This document shows, one piece after another, positions 53,888 to 63,407 of a DNA stretch of 64,000 bases (its first letter is position 1; every line of letters starts with the position of its first letter). The notes under the pieces were generated by a model that did not search any database, was not told the DNA's origin, and saw only the letters and a list, made by a program, of their open reading frames with translations. The stretch is from Candidatus Venteria ishoeyi (lineage in GTDB: Bacteria > Pseudomonadota > Gammaproteobacteria > Beggiatoales > Beggiatoaceae), in NCBI RefSeq assembly GCF_030378065.1, contig NZ_JAUCGJ010000020.1, positions 1 through 64,000 of the forward strand, written 5' to 3'. The position numbers and the translations under genes were made by a program.

Positions 53888-55783
53888 TTATTTCAGGTTT
53901 TGCTGATAGATTTTAATATCTGCGTTTTGGCGTAAACCCGATAATAACATCTGATATTCAGTGCTACCCAAGCCACGTTGCTGTTGTTCTAAATCCTGTT
54001 TTAATTTTGGCGTTGTTTCCTCATCAGCCTCTGATTTCAGCTCCAACAAGGCGATAACGGCATATTCTGTATCCGATAAGGCAATTCCCTGATATAAAGC
54101 ATTTGGTGCTGCTGGCGTACCCATCTTGAATGCTGCCTTAAGTACCGCAGAAGGCAGGGCTAAATCATCAGCATTGACCCATTGTGGGGCTGACCAGTTA
54201 AGTTGATGTTGTGCCAACAGGGCTTGTTGCGCGCCACTGGATAAAGCGGTTAATACTTCCTTGCCAACAGTCTCGGTCGCTTGCTTGATTTTTTCTTGTT
54301 TGAGCTGCTTTGTGATTTGCGCTTTCACTTGCTCCAAAGCTTGTATCTGAGAAATTTCATGATCTTTGATACGCAATACCAGTTGATCACCATTTTCCAG
54401 GACTAATACCTCACTGTTGCGACCTTCTTGTAAGACCTGCCCACTAAAAGCAGCCTTGCGGATGCTTTCCGTACTTAAAATACCTTCACCCTGTTCATTT
54501 TTAGCAAACAGCTCTGTGCTATGTTGCGCAATGCCTTGCAACTCGGCAATAGATGCTAAAGAATCGGGTTGTTCAAAAGCCAGATTAGCCATATCTTCAC
54601 TGACGCCGTAAAACAAGCTATCCGCTTCTTCTTTTTTATGGGATTTAAGCAGTTCTTCTTTGACTTCGGCAAAAGGTTTGGTCGTTTCCGGTTTGGCATC
54701 AAGCAGCTTAATAATGTGATAGCCAAACTGACTTTTAACCGGACTGCTGATTTCACCTGATTTTAAGGTTTTTACCGTATCTTCAAATGATTTAACCATT
54801 TGGCCCGGTTCAAACCACCCCAGGTCGCCGCCTTTTTTTGCAGAACCGGTATCGGCTGAAAATTCTTCCGCCAGTGCCGCGAAGTCTTCTTCCTTGTTCA
54901 AACGCTCAATAAGGGATTCCGCTTTTTTCAAAGCTGCTGCCTCATCACCATCTTCAATGTTAATCAGAATATGACGGGCCTGCCACTCGGGTTTGGTGGT
55001 ATAAGTATCTATCTGACTTTCATAACGAACTTGCAAATCGTCGTCTTTAACTTCTTTAATGGTTTCTGCCAGTTTTTCCCGACTTAGCAAAACATAATCA
55101 ATACTGACCTTTTCTGGTGTCGCATAATCTGCTGAATTTGCATCATAATAGGCTTTAATTTCTTCATCACTGACGGCTGTTGCTGTGGCAACAGACTCGG
55201 GGACACGCAGATAACTGACCAGACGTTGTTGGTTCTTCAGTGTCTGTAATGTTTGCTGTTCCGTTTCAGTTAAGGCGGTTGCGCTTAAAATACCTTCGCG
55301 TAACTGGTTTAACATCATTTGCTGACGCATACGGCTTTCATATTCAGGCGTACTCATTTGTTGCGAGCGCACTTTGGCATGATACATATCCGTTGAAAAA
55401 CGCCCATTATCCTGAAATTGTGGATTAGTTTGAATCTGTGCCTGTAATAAGGCATTGCCAATGCGAAATCCCTGTGCTTCCACCGTTTGCGTTAACACAG
55501 CCTCATTAATCATTTGCTCCAGTGTTTCCTGGCGCAGATTAGGTAATAAGCTGGTAATATCAAACTTGCCTTGCATCATGGATTGAAAACGGTATACCTG
55601 CTGCTGCACTGCATTTTCATAAGTATTTTTGTCGAGTTCGACACCATTAACTTCGGCAACGGTAACACTGCCACCGCCACCTAGATAGCTTTGTATACCC
55701 CACAGTGCAAAAGGAATCGAAATGAAAATCACAATAACCCAAGCCAGCCAGCCTTGAGACTTGTCACGAATATTTTGTAGCAT
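53888..55783 (-). CDS. ppiD: PpiD-type periplasmic folding chaperone
   Basis: One N-terminal anchor ([20 protein letters not shown]) leads into a SurA-like N-domain (residues 60-200) and a parvulin domain around 265-365 ([42 protein letters not shown]). A second, degenerate domain follows. PpiD is an inner-membrane-anchored chaperone for exported proteins near the Sec translocon. The ATG at 55783 follows AAGGA; an upstream TTG is not needed. Order lon-hupB-ppiD equals that of E. coli. Confidence 0.94.
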   Translation of the reverse strand: MLQNIRDKSQGWLAWVIVIFISIPFALWGIQSYLGGGGSVTVAEVNGVELDKNTYENAVQQQVYRFQSMMQGKFDITSLLPNLRQETLEQMINEAVLTQTVEAQGFRIGNALLQAQIQTNPQFQDNGRFSTDMYHAKVRSQQMSTPEYESRMRQQMMLNQLREGILSATALTETEQQTLQTLKNQQRLVSYLRVPESVATATAVSDEEIKAYYDANSADYATPEKVSIDYVLLSREKLAETIKEVKDDDLQVRYESQIDTYTTKPEWQARHILINIEDGDEAAALKKAESLIERLNKEEDFAALAEEFSADTGSAKKGGDLGWFEPGQMVKSFEDTVKTLKSGEISSPVKSQFGYHIIKLLDAKPETTKPFAEVKEELLKSHKKEEADSLFYGVSEDMANLAFEQPDSLASIAELQGIAQHSTELFAKNEQGEGILSTESIRKAAFSGQVLQEGRNSEVLVLENGDQLVLRIKDHEISQIQALEQVKAQITKQLKQEKIKQATETVGKEVLTALSSGAQQALLAQHQLNWSAPQWVNADDLALPSAVLKAAFKMGTPAAPNALYQGIALSDTEYAVIALLELKSEADEETTPKLKQDLEQQQRGLGSTEYQMLLSGLRQNADIKIYQQNLK

Positions 55784-55861
55784 ACCCAATCCTTACAATT
55801 ATTCTTTATTTAAAACCGGTTTTTAAATCGGATACAGTATACCGTATCCAGAAGTTTGCGC

Positions 55862-55896
55862 AAAAAAAAGGGAATGCATAAAAACTATGCATTCCC
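55862..55896 (-). terminator. Terminator of the Val-Asp tRNA operon
   Basis: Reading leftwards, GGGAATGCATA pairs perfectly with TATGCATTCCC around five bases and is followed by eight T residues. It ends the tRNA transcript before ppiD. Confidence 0.92.
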
Positions 55897-55903
55897 TATA
55901 TAC

Positions 55904-55980
55904 TGGCGGAGCGGACGGGACTCGAACCCGCGACCCCCGGCGTGACAGGCCGGTATTCTAACCAACTGAACTACCGCTCC
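55904..55980 (-). tRNA. tRNA-Asp (anticodon GUC)
   Basis: The minus strand reads GGAGCGGTAGTTCAGTTGGT, anticodon loop CTGTCAC, T arm GGGTTCGAGTCCC and closing CCGCTCC-G-CCA, with CCA encoded. The G discriminator fits aspartate tRNA. Confidence 0.97.
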
Positions 55981-55994
55981 AGAAATCTAATTAT

Positions 55995-56070
55995 TGGTGG
56001 GTGTTGAGGGACTTGAACCCCCGACATTCGCCTTGTAAGGGCGACGCTCTACCAACTGAGCTAAACACCC
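55995..56070 (-). tRNA. tRNA-Val (anticodon UAC)
   Basis: The minus strand reads GGGTGTTTAGCTCAGTTGGT, anticodon loop CTTACAA, T arm GGGTTCAAGTCCC and AACACCC-A-CCA with CCA encoded. It precedes tRNA-Asp by 14 bases in the same transcript. Confidence 0.97.
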
Positions 56071-56089
56071 CCCGTGGTAAAGAGTCGCC

Positions 56090-56117
56090 ATTATACTGGC
56101 TGTTTTATAAAATGCAA
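56090..56117 (-). promoter_or_regulatory. Promoter of the Val-Asp tRNA operon
   Basis: Reading leftwards, TTGCAT (56117-56112) and TATAAT (56095-56090) are separated by 16 bases. The -35 box touches the hupB terminator hairpin. Confidence 0.75.
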
Positions 56118-56161
56118 CTAATTTTTTTCAGCGTTTTCACGCTGAAAAAAATTAATTAGTT
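56116..56161. terminator. hupB terminator, symmetric
   Basis: AACTAATTTTTTTCAGCG pairs with CGCTGAAAAAAATTAATTAG around a short loop, giving T-runs on either strand. It overlaps the hupB stop codon. Confidence 0.88.
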
Positions 56162-56428
56162 TACAGCGTCTTTTAATGCCTTACCTGGCTTGAATGCCGG
56201 TACTTTGGTTGCTTTAATTTCAATTGGTTTACCGGTACGTGGATTACGTCCGGTACGCGCTGCGCGATCACGCACAGAAAACGTACCAAAGCCAATCAGT
56301 GTCACCGGATCATCTTTCACCAATGCGTTAGTCACTGCTTCCAGTACGGCATCTACTGCTTTTCCGGCATCAACCTTGGAAATTTCTGCAGATGCTGCAA
56401 CCGCCTGTACTAATTCTGATTTATTCAT
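56156..56428 (-). CDS. hupB: DNA-binding protein HU-beta
   Basis: The 90-residue product starts [18 protein letters not shown] and has [18 protein letters not shown] and the arm [17 protein letters not shown], the HU signature with the DNA-inserting Asn-Pro. It is a dimeric nucleoid protein. GGGGGTAAG precedes the ATG. It lies between lon and the Val-Asp tRNA genes, the gammaproteobacterial arrangement. Confidence 0.97.
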   Translation of the reverse strand: MNKSELVQAVAASAEISKVDAGKAVDAVLEAVTNALVKDDPVTLIGFGTFSVRDRAARTGRNPRTGKPIEIKATKVPAFKPGKALKDAVN

Positions 56429-56638
56429 CTTACCCCCAGTTAAATTAATATGCTTTTAGGAATGGAAATGAAATAAAACAGAAACTGAACAAGTCGCGTT
56501 TCTGGCCTTATAACATTTCCGTTCCTTATCAAAACAGCTGAAAAAATCAACTAAAAGTCTGCCAAAGCCACGTATGGCAACCCTTTGAGCACTTATTTCC
56601 CAGCGCTTTGCGTATCATTACAGATTCAAGACAATATC

Positions 56639-59125
56639 TCAATGGGTTTGTACGTTTTGAGTACTTTTTCTGTCAGTTTTTTTATCTGAGTCTGTCAGTG
56701 TTTCCGGGGGTTCTGCGATAATATCCTTGGGAACCGGCATCTTTTGCAAGGCATGTTCCAATACCTGCTCAATCCATTTTACTGGTTTAATGGTCAGGTT
56801 TTTCTTAATGTTATCAGGTATTTCCGATAAGTCCTTAGTATTTTCATCAGGGATTAAAACGGTGCGTATGCCGCCTCTTAAGGCCGCCAGCAGTTTTTCT
56901 TTCAGGCCGCCAATAGGCAATACCTCGCCACGTAAAGTAATTTCACCGGTCATTGCCACATCTGCGCGTACAGGGATATTCGTCAACACCGAAGTCAGTG
57001 CCGTACACATGCTGACACCCGCGCTAGGGCCATCTTTGGGTGTTGCACCTTCCGGCACATGAATATGTATATCCTGTTTCTGATAAAAATCGGGATCAAT
57101 GCCCAGCGCTTCTGCGCGCGCGCGCACTACGGTCATTGCCGCCTGAATCGATTCCTGCATCACATCACCGAGTTGACCGGTGTAAGTCAGTTTACCTTTA
57201 CCTGACATATTGCTGGCTTCAATAGTGAGTAAATCACCGCCAACCTGTGTCCAGGCCAGCCCTGTCACCTGCCCGACTCTGTCTTTCTCTTCTGCAATAC
57301 CATAATGAAAACGCTTAACGCCTAAAAACTTCTCAATATTACGTGAAGAAATCAGTAGTTTTTTATGTTTTTCCGCTTTATCGGCTTTAGTTGCTTTGGC
57401 TTTTTTAGCCGCCGCGTCTTTAAATAAAATCTCTTTGACCACTTTGCGGCAGATTTTGGAGATTTCCCGCTCCAGGCTACGAACCCCTGCTTCACGCGTG
57501 TAATAGCGAACGATATCACGTACTGCGCTTTCGCCTATGGTTAACTCGGCAGTCTTTAAACCATTGGCTTTTAATTGTTTGGGAATCAGATAACGGCTGG
57601 CAATATTCAGCTTTTCATCTTCGGTATAACCTGATAGACGAATAATTTCCATACGATCCATTAATGGTTCAGGAATATTCAAGCTGTTGGCAGTGGCGAT
57701 AAACATAATGTCAGATAAATCATAATCCACTTCCAGATAATGATCATTAAAGGTATGGTTTTGCTCAGGATCTAATACTTCCAGCAAGGCGGAAGAAGGA
57801 TCACCGCGAAAATCCATCGCCATCTTGTCCACTTCATCTAATAAAAACAGCGGGTTTTTAGTGCCCACCTTAGTCAGATTGTGAACAATTTTTCCTGGCA
57901 TGGAGCCGATATAGGTACGCCGGTGTCCACGAATTTCCGCTTCATCACGCACCCCACCCAAAGACATACGTACAAATTTACGGTTGGTGGCACGGGCAAT
58001 AGACTTGCCTAATGAGGTTTTACCCACCCCAGGCGGGCCAACCAGACATAAAACCGGGCCTTTTAATTTGCGCACCCGTTGCTGTACCGCAAGGTATTCC
58101 AAAATGCGCTCTTTAACTTTTTCCAGACCATAATGATCCGCTTCCAGCACCGCTTCGGCTTTACTCAAATCACGACTGATTTTACTGCGTTTTTTCCAGG
58201 GTATGCTAACCATGGTATCAATGTAATTACGCACCACGGTCGCTTCTGCCGACATGGGTGACATCATTTTAAGTTTATTCAATTCAGCAATGGACTTGTC
58301 CTTGGCTTCTTTGGACATGCCCGCTTCAGCAATTTTTTTGGTCAGTTCTTCAATTTCATTGGGGGCATCTTCCATTTCGCCCAACTCTTTCTGAATCGCT
58401 TTAATCTGCTCATTCAGATAATACTCGCGCTGGCTTTTTTCCATCTGGCCTTTGACCCGCTTGCGAATATTTTTTTCAACCTGTAACAGATCGATTTCAG
58501 CTTCGATCAAATTTACCAGATGTTCCAGGCGCTGCTGCACATCAAAGGTTTCCAGAATTTTCTGTTTTTCTTCAATTTTGATGACCATATGCGCGGCAAT
58601 GGTATCTGCCAGACGCCCGGGATCATTGATACTGTTGAGGGAAGTCAGGATTTCCGGCGGCACTTTTTTGTTTAATTTAATATATTGATCAAACTGGGAA
58701 ACAATTGAGCGAGATAAAACATTGACTTCCTTACTGCTGGGTACTTCATTTTCCCAGGGCACAATTTCCGCATTAAAATAGTCTTCTTCAATGCTCAGTT
58801 GCGTGATTTGTGCGCGTACACCGCCTTCAACTAACACCTTGATCGTGCCATCTGGTAATTTCAACAATTGTAAAATTGAAGAAATCGTCCCCACCTGATG
58901 CACATCTTCCATCCCGGGATCGTCATTGGCTGCGCTTTTCTGAGCCACCAGCAAAATACGCTTATCCCCGCTCATGGCTTTTTCCAGCGCATGGATAGAA
59001 CGCTCGCGCCCCACGAATAACGGAATGACCATATGTGGATAAACCACTACATCACGCAGTGGCAGAACCGGTAAAATATCGGGGTACAGGGGGGTTTCGT
59101 CAGTAATTAAGTCATCAGATGACAT
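56639..59125 (-). CDS. lon: ATP-dependent protease La
   Basis: The 828 residues hold the N-terminal substrate domain (LPVLPLRDVVVYPHMVIPLF), the AAA+ module with Walker A GPPGVGKTS and Walker B LFLLDEVDKM, and the protease domain with the Ser-Lys dyad in PKDGPSAGVSM and GGLKEKLLAA. It degrades misfolded and regulatory proteins. It is some 45 residues longer than E. coli Lon, through a Lys-rich insert (AAKKAKATKADKAEKHKK) before the protease domain and a polar tail. AGAGGA precedes the ATG. The upstream gap has a long hairpin that may act in regulation. Confidence 0.97.
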   Translation of the reverse strand: MSSDDLITDETPLYPDILPVLPLRDVVVYPHMVIPLFVGRERSIHALEKAMSGDKRILLVAQKSAANDDPGMEDVHQVGTISSILQLLKLPDGTIKVLVEGGVRAQITQLSIEEDYFNAEIVPWENEVPSSKEVNVLSRSIVSQFDQYIKLNKKVPPEILTSLNSINDPGRLADTIAAHMVIKIEEKQKILETFDVQQRLEHLVNLIEAEIDLLQVEKNIRKRVKGQMEKSQREYYLNEQIKAIQKELGEMEDAPNEIEELTKKIAEAGMSKEAKDKSIAELNKLKMMSPMSAEATVVRNYIDTMVSIPWKKRSKISRDLSKAEAVLEADHYGLEKVKERILEYLAVQQRVRKLKGPVLCLVGPPGVGKTSLGKSIARATNRKFVRMSLGGVRDEAEIRGHRRTYIGSMPGKIVHNLTKVGTKNPLFLLDEVDKMAMDFRGDPSSALLEVLDPEQNHTFNDHYLEVDYDLSDIMFIATANSLNIPEPLMDRMEIIRLSGYTEDEKLNIASRYLIPKQLKANGLKTAELTIGESAVRDIVRYYTREAGVRSLEREISKICRKVVKEILFKDAAAKKAKATKADKAEKHKKLLISSRNIEKFLGVKRFHYGIAEEKDRVGQVTGLAWTQVGGDLLTIEASNMSGKGKLTYTGQLGDVMQESIQAAMTVVRARAEALGIDPDFYQKQDIHIHVPEGATPKDGPSAGVSMCTALTSVLTNIPVRADVAMTGEITLRGEVLPIGGLKEKLLAALRGGIRTVLIPDENTKDLSEIPDNIKKNLTIKPVKWIEQVLEHALQKMPVPKDIIAEPPETLTDSDKKTDRKSTQNVQTH

Positions 59126-59154
59126 GGAACAATCCTCTGTTTGGAAAATGTGCC

Positions 59155-59231
59155 AGCTTATGTATAAGCTGCATTTGAGATGAATTCAGCTTATACTCAA
59201 TCATTAAAATTGGTAATGAGTCTGAGTATAA
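59155..59231. promoter_or_regulatory. Inverted repeats upstream of lon
   Basis: AGCTTATGTATAAGCT (59155-59170) is a palindrome. TTATACTCA...CATTA and TAATG...TGAGTATAA (59191-59231) form an interrupted hairpin. They could be operators or leader structure for lon. I see no clear heat-shock promoter, and nothing else in 59126-59389. Confidence 0.45.
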
Positions 59232-59389
59232 ATATTTTCTATTGATAGGTTTTTAGATTGAGGCTTAGGCCTGAAAATCAAGAAAAACCCTGTATTTGGT
59301 AGAAATTCCCGTGGATGATAAAGGAAATGGATAGTAAACGGTAGTTTAACCAGAGGCTGATGTGACCTTTTTTAAAAAGCCAACAGTGC

Positions 59390-59452
59390 CTAAGAGGCTG
59401 ACCAAATCCAGCTTTTCCGCAGTAGGTCTTGTGTTCTCGGACAGCCTCCTAA
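59390..59452. repeat. MITE-like element with GGCTGTC ends, copy 2
   Basis: TAAGAGGCTGACC at the left and TCTCGGACAGCCTCCTA at the right are imperfect inverted repeats of the family seen at 37681. The right end overlaps the stop codon of dusA. Confidence 0.6.
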
Positions 59453-60429
59453 AGTACTTTGACCTGTGCAAGCGCCTGCCTGAGCACTTCAGCGTCTGCC
59501 CCCGCTAGATGCGCGTGTTCGCTGATATAACGCCGAAAGCGGCGGGCGCCGGGAACGCCATGAAATAAACCCAGGATATGACGGCTGATATGCTTTAGGT
59601 ACACGTCCTCAGCCTGCATTTTTTCAACATAAGGAATTAAAGCCTCAATAATCTCATGTCGGCTGGGAATGGGATGGTCGTCACCATAAAATAGCTTATC
59701 CGCGTTTGCCAGCATATAAGGGTTTTGATAAGCCTCGCGCCCAATCATCACGCCATCGAGTGCTGGCAGGTGGGCTTGTGCTGCTTCCAGGCTGAGGATG
59801 CCGCCATTGAGTACAAACTGTAAATCCGGGAAATCCTGTTTCAGTTGATGCACCACCTCATAACGCAAAGGCGGGACTTCGCGGTTTTGCTTAGGGCTTA
59901 AACCTTTTAACCAGGCTTTGCGGGCATGGATAATAAAAATTTTACAACCCGCGCCAGCAACGCTTTGGATAAAATGATAAAGCTGTGCATAACTGTCCTG
60001 GTGGTCAATGCCTATCCGGGTTTTGACCGTCACCGGTACTTTAACCGCATCACTCATCGCTGCAACGCCTTCCGCGACCAGTTCCGGCTCAGCCATTAAA
60101 CATGCACCAAAGCGCCCGGATAAAACCCGATCACTGGGGCAGCCGACATTGAGATTGATTTCATCATATCCCCAGTCTTCCCCCATAATGGCGCATTGAC
60201 GTAAAGCATCGGGTTCACTGCCGCCTAATTGCAAGGCAACAGGATGTTCTTCGGCATTAAATTGTAAAAAACGTTTCTGTTCGCCATATAATAACGCACC
60301 AGTTGTGATCATTTCGGTGTATAACAGTATATGCTTGGAAATCAAGCGCAGGAAATAACGTTCATGGCGATCTGTCCAGTCCAACATGGGGGCTATCGAC
60401 AGGGTTCGTGGTAAATTGGTCAATATCAT
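59449..60429 (-). CDS. dusA: tRNA-dihydrouridine synthase A
   Basis: The 326-residue TIM-barrel flavoprotein begins with LSIAPMLDWTDRHERYFLRL, carries the catalytic Cys in NLNVGCPSDRVLSGRFGACLM, and the FMN-phosphate block LNGGILSLEAA; IIHARKAWLKGLSPKQNRE is diagnostic for DusA over DusB and DusC. It reduces U20/U20a in tRNA. The ATG at 60429 is preferred to an upstream TTG. It diverges from the rhodanese gene with starts 32 bases apart. Confidence 0.95.
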   Translation of the reverse strand: MILTNLPRTLSIAPMLDWTDRHERYFLRLISKHILLYTEMITTGALLYGEQKRFLQFNAEEHPVALQLGGSEPDALRQCAIMGEDWGYDEINLNVGCPSDRVLSGRFGACLMAEPELVAEGVAAMSDAVKVPVTVKTRIGIDHQDSYAQLYHFIQSVAGAGCKIFIIHARKAWLKGLSPKQNREVPPLRYEVVHQLKQDFPDLQFVLNGGILSLEAAQAHLPALDGVMIGREAYQNPYMLANADKLFYGDDHPIPSRHEIIEALIPYVEKMQAEDVYLKHISRHILGLFHGVPGARRFRRYISEHAHLAGADAEVLRQALAQVKVL

Positions 60430-60461
60430 CACTCTTAACAAAAATCATAAAGGGGGCGCGG

Positions 60462-61400
60462 GTGCGTGTTTATTTTACAGGCTTAAATTATTTTTTTCGC
60501 AGTATGATCTTTATTGTATTGGGATTTTACGTGCAAAACAGCTATGCTGCGCGTGATTTTCTAGTGGACTCAGAATGGCTGGGTGAACATATTGAAGATG
60601 AAAAACTCATTATTCTGGAAGCACGCTACCATCCACACCGCTATTTTACGATAGGACATATCGAAGGTGCGGTGCAGGTGCAGCGTTTTAAGGATTTGGG
60701 CGATAACCAGGCCAATCCGGTTATGCGTTTCCCCAGTCGGGAAGCTTTTCAAAATACCTTGCGCTCATGGGGCGTTAATGATGATTCAACGCTGCTTATT
60801 TATGATGACTCCAGCACTGCCTTAGCCGCCCGTATTTATTTCCTGCTGGAGTTATATGGTTTTAATACGGCACAAGTCAAAATTCTTAATGGCGGCACCA
60901 GAGAGTGGACAGCCTTTGAAGAATTAAGCAAACAAGCCCCCTCAATTCAGCCCGGTCAAGTCACGCTAAAATCTGCCAATAAAGATTTATTTATCGACTG
61001 GCAGGATGTTTATGATGATGTGGTTTCGCGACGTGATGACCAGGTTGTGTTATTAGATTCCAGGCCAAAGGATATGTACACAGGTAAAGTTATCCGGCAT
61101 TCGGTATTAGGTGGACATATCCCCGGCGCTATCAATATTGTCAGCCTGGAAGGTACTGATGCGCAAAACTGGATTGCTGAAAAAGACTTAGCGGCGCTGT
61201 ATCAAACCATTCCCAAAAATAAAACCATTTATGCTTATTGTCATGATGGTTTTCGTATGAGTCTGGCCTATATGCAGTTAAAAAGTTTGGGGTATCAAGA
61301 TGTGCGCTTATATAATGGTGGCTGGTCACATTGGGGAAATCGTTTGACTTTGCCAACGGTTGAAGGTGACAAACCCTATAATGGGGATTATGATTTATAA
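60462..61400 (+). CDS. Secreted tandem-rhodanese sulfurtransferase
   Basis: A GTG start after AAGGGGG opens a signal-like N-terminus (MIFIVLGFYVQNSYA). Two rhodanese domains follow: about residues 38-150, with no catalytic Cys, and 175-300 with active-site loop YCHDGFRMS. Tandem rhodaneses transfer sulfane sulfur from thiosulfate or mercaptopyruvate to cyanide or thiols. The loop differs from the CRxGxR/T of thiosulfate and mercaptopyruvate enzymes. Periplasmic location fits a sulfur-oxidising lifestyle, which is inference. Confidence 0.85.
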   Translation: MRVYFTGLNYFFRSMIFIVLGFYVQNSYAARDFLVDSEWLGEHIEDEKLIILEARYHPHRYFTIGHIEGAVQVQRFKDLGDNQANPVMRFPSREAFQNTLRSWGVNDDSTLLIYDDSSTALAARIYFLLELYGFNTAQVKILNGGTREWTAFEELSKQAPSIQPGQVTLKSANKDLFIDWQDVYDDVVSRRDDQVVLLDSRPKDMYTGKVIRHSVLGGHIPGAINIVSLEGTDAQNWIAEKDLAALYQTIPKNKTIYAYCHDGFRMSLAYMQLKSLGYQDVRLYNGGWSHWGNRLTLPTVEGDKPYNGDYDL

Positions 61401-61490
61401 GCCGAAAAGAAATATTCAGGCTAACCCTGGCTCCAAACTAAAAAAAACTGGGGAGTGTAACTTCAGTTATTGAAACCAAAGGAAAAAACC

Positions 61491-62282
61491 ATGAAAAGAT
61501 GGATTCAAGGCGGTATTTTGGCACTATTGTGCAGCACAGCCCCAGTGATGGCAGAAATTAAAGGCGAAGCCGTAGCATATCAAAGCGATGGCGTTACCCT
61601 GAAGGGCTATCTTGCTTATGATGACAGTATCACAGGAAAACGTCCCGGTGTATTGGTTGTGCATGAATGGTGGGGGCATAATGAATATGCCCGTAAACGT
61701 GCGCGGATGCTGGCTGAACTAGGCTATACCGCATTGGCTATAGACATGTACGGCGATGGCAAAACAGCGGATCACCCTGACAATGCCAAAGCGTTTATGA
61801 TGGAAGTGCTGAATAATATTGAAGCCGGGCGCGCCCGTTTTATGGCTGCAAAAACAGTGCTGGAGACGCACAGCAGCGTAAATAAAGATAAACTGGCAGC
61901 GGTTGGTTACTGCTTTGGCGGTGGCACGGCGTTGGCAATGATGCGTATGGGCGTGGAACTTGATGGCGTAGCCAGTTTTCATGGTTCCCTGGGAACGGAT
62001 ATATCCGTAGAAAAAGGCACCATAGCCACCCGCGTCGCAGTCTTTACTGGCGGCAAAGACCCGATGATTCCTGCCAAGCAAGTCAAAGCTTTTGAAGCTG
62101 AGATGAAAGCAGCGGAAGTGGATTATCAACTGGTGGTGTATCCTGAAGCCAAACACAGCTTTACCAACCCTGACGCAGACAAGTTTGGCAAGAAATTTAA
62201 AATGCCACTGGCTTATGATGAAAACGCGGATAAAGATTCCTGGCAGAAATTACAGGTTTTTTTGAAGGATATTTTTAACTAA
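61491..62282 (+). CDS. Dienelactone hydrolase family protein, secreted
   Basis: A signal peptide (GGILALLCSTAPVMA) precedes an alpha/beta hydrolase of the dienelactone hydrolase type: VVHEWWGHNEYARKRA, nucleophile Cys in GYCFGGGTAL, the acid in GGKDPMIP and His in AKHSF. The family hydrolyses cyclic esters; the natural substrate here is unknown and the secretion is a common variant. AAAGGA precedes the ATG at 61491, preferred to an ATG seven codons upstream. The glycosyltransferase gene starts three bases later. Confidence 0.9.
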   Translation: MKRWIQGGILALLCSTAPVMAEIKGEAVAYQSDGVTLKGYLAYDDSITGKRPGVLVVHEWWGHNEYARKRARMLAELGYTALAIDMYGDGKTADHPDNAKAFMMEVLNNIEAGRARFMAAKTVLETHSSVNKDKLAAVGYCFGGGTALAMMRMGVELDGVASFHGSLGTDISVEKGTIATRVAVFTGGKDPMIPAKQVKAFEAEMKAAEVDYQLVVYPEAKHSFTNPDADKFGKKFKMPLAYDENADKDSWQKLQVFLKDIFN

Positions 62283-62285
62283 CTG

Positions 62286-63407
62286 ATGGCCTTGAATCTT
62301 TTACTCTCCAGCACCTCCTATCCCAAAAATCCTAAGGATTGGCGGGGCATCTTTATTGCCCACATGGTTCAGGCACTGGCGGCAAAACCAGATATTCACC
62401 TGAAAGTCTGGGCACCACCTGGAGAATTGCCTGCGGATGTTGAATATTTGTGTACAGTAAAAGAGCGTAAATGGCTGGATAACCTAATGCAGCGTGGCGG
62501 TATTGCGCACTTACTGCGTCAAGACCGCTGGCGGGCAGGTATTACCGCTTTGCAATTACTGTATTTCTTGTATCGTTTGTATCAACGTGAATCTCAACAG
62601 GTTGATATGTTGCATGTGAACTGGCTGCAAAATGCGCTACCACTGGGTAAAGGTTCAGAACCCTTGCTCATTACAGTGTTGGGTAGTGATTTACAATTAC
62701 TGAAACTGCCTGGAATGGTTAGCTTGTTGCGACGCGTATTGCGTAATCGTCCCAGTTTAATCGCACCGAATGCACAATGGATGGTTGCACCACTGCAAGC
62801 ACAGTTTGGTGATGTGGCAGAAATTCGTCCGATTGTATTTGGTATTGCTGATGTTTGGTATAAACTGCAACGTAACTGGCAAGCACCCAAGAAAAAATGG
62901 CTGGTGGTATTACGTGTAACACAGAAAAAAATTGGCCCTTTGTTTGACTGGGGTGAGGTTTTATTTAAACATACAGAACATGAATTACATTTGTTTGGCC
63001 CTATGCAGGAACAATTAGACATTCCTGACTGGGTGTTTTATCACGGCGCGACACATCCAGAGGCGCTGCAAACAACCTGGTTTCCACAGGCAGCAGGTTT
63101 GATTTCCTTGAGCCAGCATGATGAGGGCAGACCACAAGTGATGCTGGAGGCGATGGCTGCGGGTTTACCTATTATCGCATCTGCCATTCCTGCACACGAA
63201 AACCTGTTACAGGATCAACAAACTGGTTGCTTATGCCACCAACAGGCTGATTTTGAGCAAACTATTCACCAGTTAAGTGAAGCAGACTATAATGAAAAAA
63301 TCGGGCAGCAGGCGCGCACCTGGGTTAAACAAAACGTAGGCACCTGGGATGATTGCGGACAGCGTTATTTGCAAGCTTACCAAGATTTACTGGAACGCAG
63401 GACATGA
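62286..63407 (+). CDS. GT4-family glycosyltransferase
   Basis: The 373-residue GT-B protein has an N-terminal domain with SSTSYPKNPKDWRGIFIAHM and a C-terminal domain with SLSQHDEGRPQVMLEAMAAGLPIIAS, where the Glu pair is the donor-binding E-x7-E-like region of GT4. The end overlaps the epimerase gene as ATGA. With that gene it may start another surface-polysaccharide or lipopolysaccharide cluster continuing beyond the window. Confidence 0.88.
   Translation: MALNLLLSSTSYPKNPKDWRGIFIAHMVQALAAKPDIHLKVWAPPGELPADVEYLCTVKERKWLDNLMQRGGIAHLLRQDRWRAGITALQLLYFLYRLYQRESQQVDMLHVNWLQNALPLGKGSEPLLITVLGSDLQLLKLPGMVSLLRRVLRNRPSLIAPNAQWMVAPLQAQFGDVAEIRPIVFGIADVWYKLQRNWQAPKKKWLVVLRVTQKKIGPLFDWGEVLFKHTEHELHLFGPMQEQLDIPDWVFYHGATHPEALQTTWFPQAAGLISLSQHDEGRPQVMLEAMAAGLPIIASAIPAHENLLQDQQTGCLCHQQADFEQTIHQLSEADYNEKIGQQARTWVKQNVGTWDDCGQRYLQAYQDLLERRT

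Noticed and set aside
59160-59240. Heat-shock (sigma-32) promoter for lon
   Set aside because: No pair close to CTTGAA and CCCCAT with proper spacing could be seen.
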